Source: JABDMH01 sp965223215 (lineage in GTDB: Bacteria; Bacteroidota; Bacteroidia; Chitinophagales; Saprospiraceae). From it: DNA of 64,000 nucleotides. The stretch spans positions 7,440,001 through 7,504,000 of the forward strand of contig CBDCVZ010000010.1 of NCBI GenBank assembly GCA_965223215.1, read 5' to 3'. Positions 19,119 to 28,509 of this stretch are shown here, one piece after another. Both the position numbers and the translations under genes were made by a program. The notes under the pieces are model-generated. The model had not been told where the DNA came from. It saw only the letters and a list, made by a program, of their open reading frames with translations, and ran no database searches. The number at the start of each line of letters is the position of its first letter. The first letter of the stretch is position 1.

Positions 19119-19676
19119 ATGAAGCAGGAATTTGAAATTTTGGATTATAATTCAACTTGGAAGGAAATGTATTTAAATGAAAAAGAGCAATTGGTTAAGA
19201 TATTCGAAGAAAATTTAGATTCAATTCATCATATTGGCAGTACCGCGATACCAAACACAAAATCAAAACCCGAAATTGATATTTTAATAGTAGTTAAAGA
19301 AGATTCTTTTCTTTCAAAATACAATAAATTGATCAAAGAATTAGGATATGTAGTTAGGGGTGAATGTTTAGAAAATGGAGGTACGCCAGGTCGATTTTAT
19401 TATAGTAAAGATATGAAAAATAGGAGAACGCATAAATTACATATTTGTAAAGTTGGACATCCTGAAATTTTATCAAAATTGATTTTTGTTGAATATTTGA
19501 AGGGTCATGAAGAGACGGCAATTGAATATGCAAATCTAAAAACAACCCTTTCGAGGAAATATAATTATGGTAGAAATATTGAAAAGTATCTTGCTGGAAA
19601 AAATGGTTTCATAAGGAAAGTGCTAGCCAAAGCTAGAAAAGAAAACAAGGAAATGAAATACGAAGATTTTATATAA
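19119..19676 (+). CDS. GrpB family nucleotidyltransferase-like protein
   Basis: 185 residues. The GrpB pattern is clear: YNSTWKEMYLNEKEQL, IHHIGSTAIPNTKSKPEIDI (nucleotidyltransferase-like GS...D.D core) and HKLHICKVGHPE. The exact reaction of GrpB/DUF4111-like proteins is not well known. Follows attC-like site 2 by 20 bp, so it may be a third cassette, although no third site was found downstream. Confidence 0.85.
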   Translation: MKQEFEILDYNSTWKEMYLNEKEQLVKIFEENLDSIHHIGSTAIPNTKSKPEIDILIVVKEDSFLSKYNKLIKELGYVVRGECLENGGTPGRFYYSKDMKNRRTHKLHICKVGHPEILSKLIFVEYLKGHEETAIEYANLKTTLSRKYNYGRNIEKYLAGKNGFIRKVLAKARKENKEMKYEDFI

Positions 19677-20078
19677 AGAAATGTATTATGTACAATTGGA
19701 AGGCCTGTACAATAAAATTACTATTATGAAATATGGCAAATGTGAATGCGAAGGAGCCTGTTTATTGGCAAGCAATTGTTTGTTAAATCAAGAAATAGAA
19801 AAGACCTATTTCGCTGTATTTTCGTTTCTACATTCACCAGTCTGCATCAAGATACTTACATGATTTAAGTAATTAATATCTCGGAGGTGCTCCACCAGAC
19901 CTGACATAGCTATAATAAGCCGATGACGGGTGTTGTTGCGGAGACTGCCGTTTGCGGCAAGCCAATAATGTAGCTGATCCTGCTGTGGAAGCGTCAGATT
20001 GATTGCTTCAACATGAGATGGGAGTAAAACAAGAAATAGCAAAGATCCTAGAATCGGTTTCCCGATGTTTTGCCCCTT
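19677..20078. other. Intergenic, nothing recognised
   Basis: A 60-codon frame (19681-19863) has no family features. GTTGTTGCGGAGA near 19930 recurs at about 57835. Confidence 0.4.
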
Positions 20079-20183
20079 ATGAAGGATCTAGAATCTGCAT
20101 CAAAGGAAGGAGGGAATACAGTATTGAACCTCAGGAGAATCTTGAAGGAAGATCATGAACTCCTTGAAGATATAGCAAAGTGA
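20079..20183 (+). CDS. Possible short partner of the Doc remnant
   Basis: 34 residues (MKDLESASKEGGNTV onward, ending LLEDIAK). Its TGA overlaps the GTG of the next fragment (GTGA), the coupling typical of antitoxin-toxin pairs. No family is recognised, and it may be a fragment of a longer antitoxin. Confidence 0.3.
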   Translation: MKDLESASKEGGNTVLNLRRILKEDHELLEDIAK

Positions 20184-20299
20184 TTTCAAGGGAGCAGGTG
20201 GTTAAGATTCATCAGATTTTACTCGAGAGATTTGGCCGTATTCGTGGAATTCGAGATCTGGACCATGTTGGGATCCTCAATTCAGAGACCAAATTCTAG
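20180..20299 (+). pseudogene. Truncated Doc/Fic-type toxin fragment
   Basis: 39 residues reading VVKIHQILLERFGRIRGIRD, which matches the N-terminus of Doc (death-on-curing) proteins. It lacks the HPFxDGNKR active-site motif because the frame stops at 20297, so it is inactive. Confidence 0.5.
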
Positions 20300-20488
20300 A
20301 ATTGTGTTATCACATCGGAAGTCAATGGGGAATCTAGCTGCGGAAAATCCACAGCACCCAGCTTCGTATGCGTTGGAAATAGCATGGTCTTGATAATGCT
20401 TGTCGACATAGAGTTTCGGGCTATTTGCATCAGGTGTCATAGTCTTAGTTGCACCCATGGTGATGTCAGTCGCGAAGTGCAGTTTGCA

Positions 20489-20660
20489 AGACTTCTCCCG
20501 CAAGTATGCGGAAGGGGTTGTGAATGTCCATTCCATTAAATAACTTTGGTGTAGTGCTCGTCCGGATCGAAGCGTCAGGTGTGACTTTCTTTGGCATAAC
20601 TGCTAGGTTTTGGTTTATTCTTTGAAGTTACATCTTTTACATAGATGCAGAGTACAGCAA
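20489..20660 (-). repeat. Decayed repeat X, copy 1
   Basis: Shares blocks CCCGCAAGTA-TGCGG, GGTTGTGAAT, AATAACTT(T/C)GGT(G/A)TAG, ACTTTCTT and TTGAAGTTRC with 47994-48140, and part with 23545-23660. On the minus strand copies read like a shared protein tail (K-x-x-TSK). Confidence 0.5.
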
Positions 20661-20702
20661 CGCTTAGAGAATACAGTATCTTTAATCTATAATTTTTCAA
20701 AG

Positions 20703-20948
20703 ATGAAAAACCTATTTTTGACCATCTCCATGATGGTATTGATGCTTCTTGGATGTAATAACCAAAGTAGGAAAATGGACTCTAACAAACCTGTGAGTTT
20801 GTATGATTTGCACTCACTTCCGACAGAGGCTGAATGGAAAGCTGCTGCACTGCCTACAGAGTTTGATTGGAAAACCGCCACTCTCCCAACAGAGCTTGAA
20901 TGGAAAAGGGCTGCGGCTTTCGATAAGAAGTCTGACGGCAAAGAATGA
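20703..20948 (+). CDS. Small lipoprotein with three LPTE-WK repeats
   Basis: 81 residues. Lipoprotein signal peptide (LTISMMVLMLLGC, Cys about residue 19). Then three tandem 11-residue units: LPTEAEWKAAA, LPTEFDWKTAT, LPTELEWKRAA (about 20818-20916). The unit resembles the LPTEAEWE signature of formylglycine-generating-enzyme-like proteins, but no such domain is present. Start at 20703 is chosen because it begins the signal peptide. Function unknown. Confidence 0.6.
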   Translation: MKNLFLTISMMVLMLLGCNNQSRKMDSNKPVSLYDLHSLPTEAEWKAAALPTEFDWKTATLPTELEWKRAAAFDKKSDGKE

Positions 20949-21402
20949 GGGCACAAAAGTATGCTACTGACATCCCTTCAAACTAAGAATGCTTGATGGT
21001 GGTACTATGATTGCAAAAATGATTTTTCAGGCATCTGTCTTGTGGGTTTACGGTGGGGAAACAGAAATTTTCAATGATTTATCAAATAATTCATATAAAC
21101 ATTTTGGATTAGGCTCGGGAAATTTGATGAATAAAATGATTTACGGCTTAAAATTCAATTTGTAAATCTTGATGAAAAGCAACAGACAATATATCAATAT
21201 CATGGGATTTCACCGGATGAATTCGACCTGAAAGCAACCGACTATAATGATGGTAGCCCTACAGGAGACTTTTATGGAGGTACATTAGTCAGGAAAGTTG
21301 GCTAAGGAGGCGGACTTCTTCAAATTGCAAATTTAGCGGTACATGGCATTGAAATAAATGGAATATCCATTTGTGTTTATTTCTGAAAATTAGGATCTGG
21401 AA
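20949..21402 (+). pseudogene. Unidentified C-terminal coding remnant
   Basis: About 21153-21305 reads open as QFVNLDEKQQTIYQYHGISP and on to YGGTLVRKVG before a stop, with coding-like composition. The upstream half (NDLSNNSYKHFGLGSG) is in another frame, so the gene is broken. Family not recognised. Confidence 0.35.
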
Positions 21403-21822
21403 ATGGCAAATCAAGTCGGAAAAACTAAAGATGTTGGATTTCAATTCGGACTTCAAAAGACTTTCGCTGTTTCTCAAAAACAAGTTTGGGACTTCATGTT
21501 TTCTGGCAAAGGACTGAAAATCTGGCTTGGTGAGCTTGAAACTGACTTTGAACCAAAAGAAAGTTGTCGTACAAAAGACGGAATTGAAGGTTTCGTTAGA
21601 GTCTTTAAACCTAACTCACACATTCGTATGAATTGGAAAAAAGGAGACTGGGAAAATATGTCGACTGTTCAAGTTCGGGTAATCGGAAAGGGCAAAAACA
21701 AAACGACAATCAGTTTTCATCAAGAAAAACTTACCGATTCCAAACAGCGAGTTGAAATGAAGGAGTACTGGAACGAAAAAATGAACAAGATAGCAGACGA
21801 GATACAAAATGCCATCCCCTAA
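21403..21822 (+). CDS. SRPBCC/AHSA1-type small protein
   Basis: 139 residues with the START/SRPBCC pattern: FAVSQKQVWDFMFSGKGLKI early, NSHIRMNWKKGDW in the middle and a long C-terminal helix (QRVEMKEYWNEKMNKIADEI). Likely binds a hydrophobic ligand or acts as a small stress-related protein. Cytoplasmic. Confidence 0.7.
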   Translation: MANQVGKTKDVGFQFGLQKTFAVSQKQVWDFMFSGKGLKIWLGELETDFEPKESCRTKDGIEGFVRVFKPNSHIRMNWKKGDWENMSTVQVRVIGKGKNKTTISFHQEKLTDSKQRVEMKEYWNEKMNKIADEIQNAIP

Positions 21823-22143
21823 CATTGTATGGGCGTAATTCAGGCGAAAGTACTGAATTTTAAAAAAGGACAGTATCAACAAGCGTATTGGTAAACCAAA
21901 AGCGAAGTACTTTTAATCTCGCACTACGATTAATTGACCCGGTATCGCAGGCATTTATTTAAGAAAAGAAATACCTTGGTGAAGGTTTATACGAATTTCG
22001 AAATCAAAAGCAACTGGATACAAAAGAGTGGAGCAAATTTCCGCTCATAGATTTAGGCATACAATTAACTAGATAGGATAGGAGATATTGGTGAGCCCCT
22101 AATTAATTGGGTTTAATCTGCTTGCGAACTAAAAAATTGAAAT
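21823..22143. other. Intergenic, little seen
   Basis: Begins CCCCTAACATTGTATGGGCG, which resembles the left arm of an attC-type site, but no complementary right arm was found. Confidence 0.3.
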
Positions 22144-22320
22144 ATGAACTACATTATCAATGGCTTAGTAGTTGGAGCAATATTGGGAATTGCGTCAATA
22201 ATTACAATTTTATTTAGGGAATTTGAGGATAAACGAAATACAGTCAGTGCATCATTAGTCAATAAGTTTTCAATTGGACTCATAATATTCAATATTGATC
22301 TCCCAATTGAAGGTTGGTGA
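22144..22320 (+). CDS. Small hydrophobic protein
   Basis: 58 residues starting MNYIINGLVVGAILGIASII (one clear membrane segment, a second weaker one SIGLIIFNI near the end). Below usual gene-caller length. No family recognised, and it could be a fragment. Confidence 0.4.
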   Translation: MNYIINGLVVGAILGIASIITILFREFEDKRNTVSASLVNKFSIGLIIFNIDLPIEGW

Positions 22321-22367
22321 AAAATGTAGAAATCATTTAGTTCGCTAAATGCAAACTTCTCCTGCCC

Positions 22368-22844
22368 TCAATTCCTTCGATCTAAGGTATGGAGGGATGG
22401 ACTTCTCCTACGGCCCCCACTGGGTCTCGAATACATCACTTTCCTGTTATTGCTTTCACGTAATTCGCTGATATGATTATTGCTATCAGCTGTAACCTCA
22501 ACTTTGACCAGCCTTTTGGTGGGTACTCGTACATCTTCAAATGTTATCCACGTCGTCCTTCTAACGGCTAGCTCCCCAATCTTTATATATTGATTGGCAA
22601 AATCGCATGACAGACCAACATTAAATGAGCTGGCTTTCTCTCTTCCTTTATTGGTGATAGCTACCTTTATATCACTACAGGAACCCACCCTGAATCCTTC
22701 GGGAAATTGTATGGCACTCACTACTAAATCCGGCATTCGCTTTTCTTCTATTGCATTGGGCTGCCCAGCTGGACGAAAAGCAAGCACGACCATCAAGGGT
22801 AATGCCACAAGACTGCATTTTAAAAGTATTTGCACATTCATCAT
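22368..22844 (-). CDS. Secreted CARDB-domain protein
   Basis: 158 residues from MMNVQILLK (a longer start at 22883 adds 13 residues). Signal peptide ends near VVLAFRPAG. A CARDB fold follows: PDLVVSAIQF, VAITNKGREKASSFNVGL, and VEVTADSNNHISELRESNNR near the end. Likely an extracellular adhesion or scaffold domain. It is divergent from the broken erythromycin-esterase copy at 23180, and its 5' part lies in the 0.8-kb repeat. Confidence 0.75.
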   Translation of the reverse strand: MMNVQILLKCSLVALPLMVVLAFRPAGQPNAIEEKRMPDLVVSAIQFPEGFRVGSCSDIKVAITNKGREKASSFNVGLSCDFANQYIKIGELAVRRTTWITFEDVRVPTKRLVKVEVTADSNNHISELRESNNRKVMYSRPSGGRRRSPSLHTLDRRN

Positions 22845-23432
22845 TTTCGAAAGGATTTTCTGGTGACTATGATAATAGTACAAACAAATATGCAGGATGA
22901 TCTGCTGTGAGCCTTCACAGAATACCGTTAGATTTTAAATTCAGGGTTTACAGTGATACGTACTTGATGGATCAACAATTTGCTCGCAAATTGACATGTG
23001 GAAGAAGCTCGCAATAATTGCTGCCTAAAGAGTGAAAACCACGAAATCGGAAAAATTGAATCCCGAGAGCAAAAGTAGATCTTCCGACAGAGTGAGTAAT
23101 TACAGTCGGTACTGGGCAAACTTCGGGGAAAACCCTATCTTCAAAAACCAACACCAATTCGGCAAAGCACTACAAGTAAATGCGTCCGATCTCCCTGATA
23201 TTTATCCTACTCATCACTGCTCGATGCAGCATCTCACATGCGCAAAGACTCAGTTCGACACAAATCCAGTTCTTAGAGCAAATCGTGTCGATTCTTGCGA
23301 AGGAGTCGAATGCCGCAATCAATTGACGCTGCCTTGAAAGATGAAACGATCGTATTCTTGGGTGAACCTAACCATGGCGCCAAAGAGATTTTCGAATTTC
23401 GGAATCAATTGATTAGACATCTACATGAGGAA
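22625..23432 (+). repeat. 0.8-kb direct repeat, copy 1
   Basis: Nearly identical to 35880-36695 by eye. Contains the 5' part of the CARDB gene, the divergent intergenic region and the first ~85 codons of the erythromycin-esterase gene. Here CARDB is complete and the esterase is cut off. Confidence 0.9.
23180..23432 (+). pseudogene. Truncated erythromycin-esterase-like gene (copy of 36432 gene)
   Basis: Starts like the intact copy (MRPISLIFILLIT). It has lost 11 bp of the imperfect GCAATCAATTG/GCAATCGATTG tandem, shifting frame, and diverges after CTACATGAGGAA (23432). Non-functional. Confidence 0.85.
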
Positions 23433-23774
23433 GGAGCGTTCTCCGACGCAGGGGGAGTTGAAGTCTGGGAGACATCGAAGCGACAAAAACCGCGAATCTG
23501 TAAATGACGTTTTCATTCCCGATAAGTTTGGGTCACACGAGATACTATCTTTGGGGTGCGTGGCGGTTTTCTAGGCATAACTTGGTTCAGTTTGCCCTTT
23601 GATGTGGCTACCTTTATATAAATATGTGATGGCAGCATGTTGGTCTGGGCTGTCGATGGTCTTGAAGAAAGTGTAATAATCATTAGATTGTGTGAGGTGA
23701 TCACGGTTAGCAGCTATCAAATCCACTGCCATCATAATCGCCTAATCCAGCGCCATTAGCAGTAATTACGAATT
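23433..23774 (-). repeat. Intergenic with decayed repeat X, copy 3
   Basis: 23545-23660 shares GGCATAACT, TTTGATGTGGCTACCTTT-like and ATGTGATGGCA blocks with repeat X copies 1 and 2. No gene recognised. Confidence 0.4.
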
Positions 23775-25340
23775 ATGAAACATTTAATCCTCCTTTTTAC
23801 ACCGGCATTACTCTTCTTCATGGGCTCCACACTCGTAGGCCAAGGCATGAGCTCCCACCAGATCGATAGTCTCGTTCAGATGGCATTAGAATCAACACCT
23901 TCGGTTGGCATAGCGGTAGCTGTTGTAAAGAATGGAGAGGTTGTTCATGCACGGGGTTATGGGATTAAATCAATCGAGGAAAAGGATGAGGTGGATGAAA
24001 ATACCTTATTTGCTATCGGTTCCAATTCAAAGGCATTTACTGCTGCTGCCCTTTCAATGCTCGTAGATGAGGGTACCTTGAAATGGGACGATAAGGTGGT
24101 TGACCATGTGCCCGAATTTAGAATGTACGATGACTATGTATCTGCTAATTTCACAATTGTAGACCTGCTAACCCATAGAAGTGGATTGGGACTCGGTGCG
24201 GGCGATTTAATGATTTTTCCCGATGGCGCGGATTTCACGATAGGTGATATACTCAATAGTTTTCAGTATCAAAAGCCCACATCTGCCTTCCGTACTAAAT
24301 ATGATTATGACAATCTGCTTTATATCGTTGCGGGTGAAGTACTTGCACGCCTAGGTGAAATGAGCTGGTCAGATTTTATCCAAAAAAGAATTTTTGAACC
24401 GCTAGGTATGCACAATTCGGTCCCCACAGGCTCCTGGTTACCTGAGCATGCCAACCTGGCCCTACCTCATGCGGCCAAAGGTAATCAGATCAGACTACTG
24501 ACGCCATACGAGGGAGACCTGGTAGCTTCTGCTGGTGGTATTTATGCTAGCGTAGCCGACCTCAGTAAATGGATGCTCCTGCAACTGAATAATGGCAAAT
24601 ACGGAAGTGATTTATCTAACAAATTGTTTTCAGAAGAACAGCAAAATAAAATGTGGTACCCATACACCAATATGTTTTTTACTACGAAGCCAAATGCAAG
24701 AACGAACACGCATTTTGCGGCTTATGGACTGGGTTGGGTGCTAAAGGACGAAAAAGGAAAGATTGTTATCTATCACACCGGCGGAATCCGAGGCATGCTT
24801 TCAAAAACTGTTTTAGTGCCAGAACTCAACCTGGGGATAGTCGTGTTAACAAACTCCATGCCCGGTGGATCTTGTTATACGTCGATCCCTGAAACCATAC
24901 TTGATTCCTATTTGGAAATTGAGGAAAGGGACTGGGTGAAGGAATTGGCACAAAGATCAAAAACCACCGAAACAGAATCGGATTCTGTGGCAACAGCAGT
25001 GTGGGCAACTGTCAAGGCGAACAGTTCATTTGCAATTGATTTTCGGGACTATACAGGAATATATAAAGACAGCTGGTTTGGTGAAGTGGAAGTATTTATG
25101 CAGGATGATAAACTTTGGTTTAAATCCAGACGATCTCCAAAATTACTGGGACAAATGCACTTTTACAAGGCTACAACTTTTGCCATCGATTGGGAAGATT
25201 CTGAAATGAATGCCGATGCATTCGCTATATATGATTTAAATGAGGAGGGCAAGGGTGTGAGAATTAGAATGAAAGGTATTTCACCCAATATTGATTTTAG
25301 CTATGATTTTCAAGATTTGGTTTTGAATCGAATGAAATAA
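23775..25340 (+). CDS. Secreted serine beta-lactamase-like hydrolase with DUF3471 tail
   Basis: 521 residues. Signal peptide (LILLFTPALLFFMGSTLVG). Beta-lactamase/class C fold: S83-N-S-K86 in GSNSKAFTAAAL, YDYDN (Y-x-N type, about 177-181), HTGG (about 335-338). A C-terminal domain (FRDYTGIYKDSWFGEVEVFM onward) fits DUF3471. Such proteins are usually peptidases or esterases, not antibiotic resistance enzymes. Probably periplasmic. Confidence 0.85.
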   Translation: MKHLILLFTPALLFFMGSTLVGQGMSSHQIDSLVQMALESTPSVGIAVAVVKNGEVVHARGYGIKSIEEKDEVDENTLFAIGSNSKAFTAAALSMLVDEGTLKWDDKVVDHVPEFRMYDDYVSANFTIVDLLTHRSGLGLGAGDLMIFPDGADFTIGDILNSFQYQKPTSAFRTKYDYDNLLYIVAGEVLARLGEMSWSDFIQKRIFEPLGMHNSVPTGSWLPEHANLALPHAAKGNQIRLLTPYEGDLVASAGGIYASVADLSKWMLLQLNNGKYGSDLSNKLFSEEQQNKMWYPYTNMFFTTKPNARTNTHFAAYGLGWVLKDEKGKIVIYHTGGIRGMLSKTVLVPELNLGIVVLTNSMPGGSCYTSIPETILDSYLEIEERDWVKELAQRSKTTETESDSVATAVWATVKANSSFAIDFRDYTGIYKDSWFGEVEVFMQDDKLWFKSRRSPKLLGQMHFYKATTFAIDWEDSEMNADAFAIYDLNEEGKGVRIRMKGISPNIDFSYDFQDLVLNRMK

Positions 25341-25424
25341 AGCAACTGATGGATACAAAATGAGGAGATATTCTTTAAGGTTCTGCGTTTATATGCCATT
25401 TATGTGGGGTATTATCGGGGATGA

Positions 25425-25500
25425 TGGTAGAGATCTGAGCTGGTTCTTAAGAACCGTACTAAAGGATCTGATAATCCTTAGTTGGATGGTAAGCGTCTAG
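25425..25500. repeat. Hairpin cluster
   Basis: Perfect palindrome GGTTCTTAAGAACC (25442-25455), then AAGGAT-N6-ATCCTT (25462-25479). Spacing resembles the hairpin insertions in the IS91 genes. Confidence 0.4.
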
Positions 25501-25559
25501 CTATGAGCCTATTGTATTATATCTGAACGAGGCCGATCTTGACGTAAAAGATGAGGTAA

Positions 25560-25715
25560 ATGGCTAAGTTGAAAAAGGAGACGGTTTTTCCTTTGGTAAG
25601 AGGAGTTCTGGATGGTGATCTCACGAGAGCAGAATTTGATGAACTTACTAACCTCAGACCGGAAGGCTGCGTATACTGGCGTAGAAAATATAAATATCGC
25701 CGGATTATCCAATAA
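25560..25715 (+). pseudogene. Possible transposase accessory fragment
   Basis: 51 residues (MAKLKKETVFPLVRGVLDG onward, ending WRRKYKYRRIIQ). The RAEFDEL...VYWRRKYK layout recalls the small helix-turn-helix proteins of IS66-type elements. Its end coincides with an 18-bp match to the IS21 right terminus. Low certainty. Confidence 0.3.
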
Positions 25716-25720
25716 CATTT

Positions 25721-26440
25721 ATGGGTATTAATGGTAGTTATGTTGTCGGATATCTGGCTATTCCGAAACATGGTAGCAAACCCTTCCCCTGCGTACTCCA
25801 AGTGCACGGTTTGGGTGTTTCAAAAGAAGATTTTTGCCAAGAAATGTACCATCATGGTGAACAAGTAACAGAAAGTTTACTTGCATTGGGTATCGCGGTT
25901 TTTGCATTGGATTTGCCGTATCATGATGACAGGGCTTATGAAGGAGAATTTGTTTCATCAGTTGAGGTGCTTTTTAAACATGGATGGGGATATCGAATTT
26001 GTGATATGGTAATTCAAAGCACTATCGAATTCAGAAGAGCAATAGATTACCTTGAAACAAATGATAATATTGACCAAAATAATATAGGATCAATAGGCTA
26101 TAGTTTTGGAAGTATTATATCCTCAATTTTAGCTGGGATCGATGACAGAATTAGCGTTTCAGTTATTTGGTCTCCAGCCATCGTGAAACCAAGACCCTTT
26201 TGGACAGGTGATATTTCCGGCTTTGCTCCTCAAACTTTTCTTCGAGCTTATAAAAATAGACCTGTACTACTATTGGTGCCCCGTAACGATGAGTTTAATT
26301 GTACAGTCAAGGAGGCAGAGCAATTATTTGATTTAATTGGGGAAGAGAATAAGAATCTGATCTACTATGATAGCGGTCATTCTCTTCCCTTGGAACATGC
26401 TTCAGAGGAAGTAGACTGGTTTGTGAAATATCTGAAATGA
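25721..26440 (+). CDS. Alpha/beta hydrolase (dienelactone hydrolase/acetyl-esterase type)
   Basis: 239 residues: VGYLAIPKHG, VLQVHGLGVSKED (oxyanion loop), GYSFGSII with the nucleophile Ser, VPRNDEF with a possible acid, and DSGHSLP with the His. The N-terminus begins directly at the second strand (YVVGYLAIP), shorter than the family norm, and a remnant lies immediately upstream. It may therefore be N-terminally truncated. Confidence 0.7.
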   Translation: MGINGSYVVGYLAIPKHGSKPFPCVLQVHGLGVSKEDFCQEMYHHGEQVTESLLALGIAVFALDLPYHDDRAYEGEFVSSVEVLFKHGWGYRICDMVIQSTIEFRRAIDYLETNDNIDQNNIGSIGYSFGSIISSILAGIDDRISVSVIWSPAIVKPRPFWTGDISGFAPQTFLRAYKNRPVLLLVPRNDEFNCTVKEAEQLFDLIGEENKNLIYYDSGHSLPLEHASEEVDWFVKYLK

Positions 26441-26500
26441 AATTCATCGGGGCATAATAAATAAGGATTCAATCGTTCGGTACGACCCAGTTTGAATCCT

Positions 26501-26521
26501 ACTGACGATAAATGTCAGCAC
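26501..26521 (-). repeat. Dispersed repeat core, copy 1
   Basis: Complement reads GTGCTGACATTTATCGTCAG, matching 45860, 51248 (complement) and 57467. Confidence 0.75.
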
Positions 26522-26812
26522 TAATGTGTTGAGCTGTTCCTCCTCTGGGCAGCTAGACAAGAACGAAGTAATATTCTGCGTTCCAAGACGGGTAGCAGTA
26601 TGGATCTTTGGTTTAAAATGATCAGGTAATTTTGTGTGGACCTTAGTGTGTTTGGTACGGCAGATTGAAATGCTGGTAGATTAAAGATGTTTCGCAAGAA
26701 TTTTGAATGGGGGGCAGGAAGGAGCTTGGCTAAGCAAGCTTAAACAATTAAGTTTGGTGTGTGATAAATTCTCTTTCGAGAGAAAGGATCTTGGCTGAAC
26801 AGTGCAGAGTTA

Positions 26813-26836
26813 AAGTGTCCGGTAAAACCCGACCAC
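26813..26836 (+). repeat. Flank repeat, left copy
   Basis: AAGTGTCCGGTAAAACCCGA then CCA; direct copy at 28510-28532. Confidence 0.7.
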
Positions 26837-27107
26837 CTCATATGAAACTTCCCAGGGGACCGAGGATTTTTCTGATAAGGGAGTGCAGTTTTGTGTTTGA
26901 GGAAGTGCAAATCAGATGGCGTGAAAGAAATTTATGGGTAGAACACATTGAAAAAATCAAATGATCCGGATTGGGATTCTTATTTAAATGGATACTTTGA
27001 TATGAAATATGTTGATTAAAGAAATGCTTCTACCCATAAGGCATGATGCCAAGCTGCGTTATGCCGGGGAGCGTGCAAAATAAATGTGGGCAATAAAGAT
27101 TCAGAGA

Positions 27108-28241
27108 ATGAAATTTCCATATAATGATATAATTAGCCTTTTAGATGAAAGGCTTGAATTAAATTTGGCAGAAAGCACGAACAAAGATTTGATCTTAAAA
27201 GAGATATGGGACCAATCTTTTGGCGATGGATTGAAAAAACTAAAATTGGAATATGGTACATCGCAGGGGGCTCATGAATTACGTGAACTAATTGCAAGTA
27301 AACTACAAGTAAGAAAAGAGGAAATAATAGTAACAAATGGTGCAGCATTCGGTATATTTTTATCAATACTTTGCTTATGTGAAAAAGGAGATGAGGTTCT
27401 AACTGTCCAGCCAAATTTTCCTCCTACCATGGATTTGATTGATGGTCTGGGTTTTGAAAAGAAATTACTAAAACTTTCTTTCGAAAAATCGTACAGATTG
27501 GAGGGGGATAAATTATTTGAAAAAATGGGCGAAAAAACGAAACTAATCATTTTAGTTTCACCCCTAAATCCTACGGGAACAGTGCTTAACCTAAAAGAAA
27601 TTGAGATGATCACTAGTCGTTTAAAGGATGAATATCCAAATTGTAGATTATTGATTGATGAAACATATCGTGAGGGAACTTATGGAAATGATGACGTACT
27701 GCAATCATTTTCTGGACTGGAGAATAATATAATTACAGTGTCATCTCTATCAAAATGTCACGGTACTCCTGGACTAAGAATTGGTTGGCTGCACTCCAAT
27801 GACGGCAACTTTATTAGAGAGGCGGGTATTGCTAAAATGAATACAATTATATCCAGTTCAGTTTTAGATGAATTTGTGGCTATCCAAGTTCTGAAGAAGG
27901 AATCCGAGATATTTAAAGCAAGACGAGTACATTCCAGGAAAGGGTTTAATCTATCTAAAAAATGGATTGCGCTTCATAAGGATTATGTTGAGTGGAACGA
28001 ACCTAGGGCAGGAGCACTTTGCTGCATAAAATTAATAGAATCAAAATTCAATCAAAACCAGGTGGAGGAATTTTATTCATCTTCAAGAAAAGCTGGAATT
28101 CAATTGGCCAATGGCGAATGGTTTGGAGAAAGCAAAAGATTTTTCAGATTAGGTTTTGGTTATATGTCGATTGAAAAACTAATAACAACATTAGAGAAGC
28201 TATCGGAGATAATTAAAAAGACTGCCGCCAATAATAAATAA
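27108..28241 (+). CDS. PLP-dependent aminotransferase, class I/II
   Basis: About 377 residues from ATG 27108 (27084 also possible). Fold type I features: VTNGAAFGIFLSI, SPLNPTGTVLNL with the conserved Asn, LIDETYREG with the Asp, SSLSKCHGTPGLRIGW with the PLP lysine, and a C-terminal Arg in RFFRLGFGYM. Transfers amino groups to a 2-oxo acid, substrate unknown. Cytoplasmic. Followed by a nitrilase remnant, and the two together are flanked by 23-bp direct repeats. Confidence 0.85.
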   Translation: MKFPYNDIISLLDERLELNLAESTNKDLILKEIWDQSFGDGLKKLKLEYGTSQGAHELRELIASKLQVRKEEIIVTNGAAFGIFLSILCLCEKGDEVLTVQPNFPPTMDLIDGLGFEKKLLKLSFEKSYRLEGDKLFEKMGEKTKLIILVSPLNPTGTVLNLKEIEMITSRLKDEYPNCRLLIDETYREGTYGNDDVLQSFSGLENNIITVSSLSKCHGTPGLRIGWLHSNDGNFIREAGIAKMNTIISSSVLDEFVAIQVLKKESEIFKARRVHSRKGFNLSKKWIALHKDYVEWNEPRAGALCCIKLIESKFNQNQVEEFYSSSRKAGIQLANGEWFGESKRFFRLGFGYMSIEKLITTLEKLSEIIKKTAANNK

Positions 28242-28318
28242 TGATAAGATATCTCTCCTAGGTTGAGAGACCCTGGAGACAACTATTGTTTCCAATTAAA
28301 AATAAACCAATTTTACGA

Positions 28319-28500
28319 ATGAGAATTTGCTTAGCTCAAACAAAATCTAAATAGGAAGAGATTTACATAAACAGCCAAAATTACTGGAATTAATAAATCG
28401 GGCCATCCATTCGAATACTGACCTGATTATCTTTCCAGAACTTTCTATAACTTATTACGAGCCGGAATTAAGATCGTCTTTATCGACAGTTATACTTGGG
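28319..28500 (+). pseudogene. Carbon-nitrogen hydrolase (nitrilase family) N-terminal remnant
   Basis: MRICLAQTKS in one frame, then LLELINRAIHSNTDLIIFPE and LSITYYEPEL in another. The FPELS motif carries the catalytic Glu of the family, but Lys and Cys boxes are gone. A frameshift and truncation make it non-functional. Confidence 0.65.
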
Positions 28501-28509
28501 CTTAATTTG

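Larger units (their letters stand above)
26441..27107. other. Intergenic with two repeat motifs
   Basis: No convincing gene (a 67-codon frame at 26761 has no features). Holds one dispersed repeat core (26501-26521) and one 23-bp flank repeat (26813-26836). Confidence 0.5.

Noticed and set aside
23775..25340. Antibiotic resistance beta-lactamase
   Set aside because: The class C-like motifs with a DUF3471 tail and HTGG box are typical of esterase/peptidase relatives, not of resistance enzymes.
25694..25711. 18-bp match to the IS21 right terminus as proof of a third IS21 end
   Set aside because: No GGTGGGTCA repeats accompany it; kept only as a note because one 18-mer match is weak.
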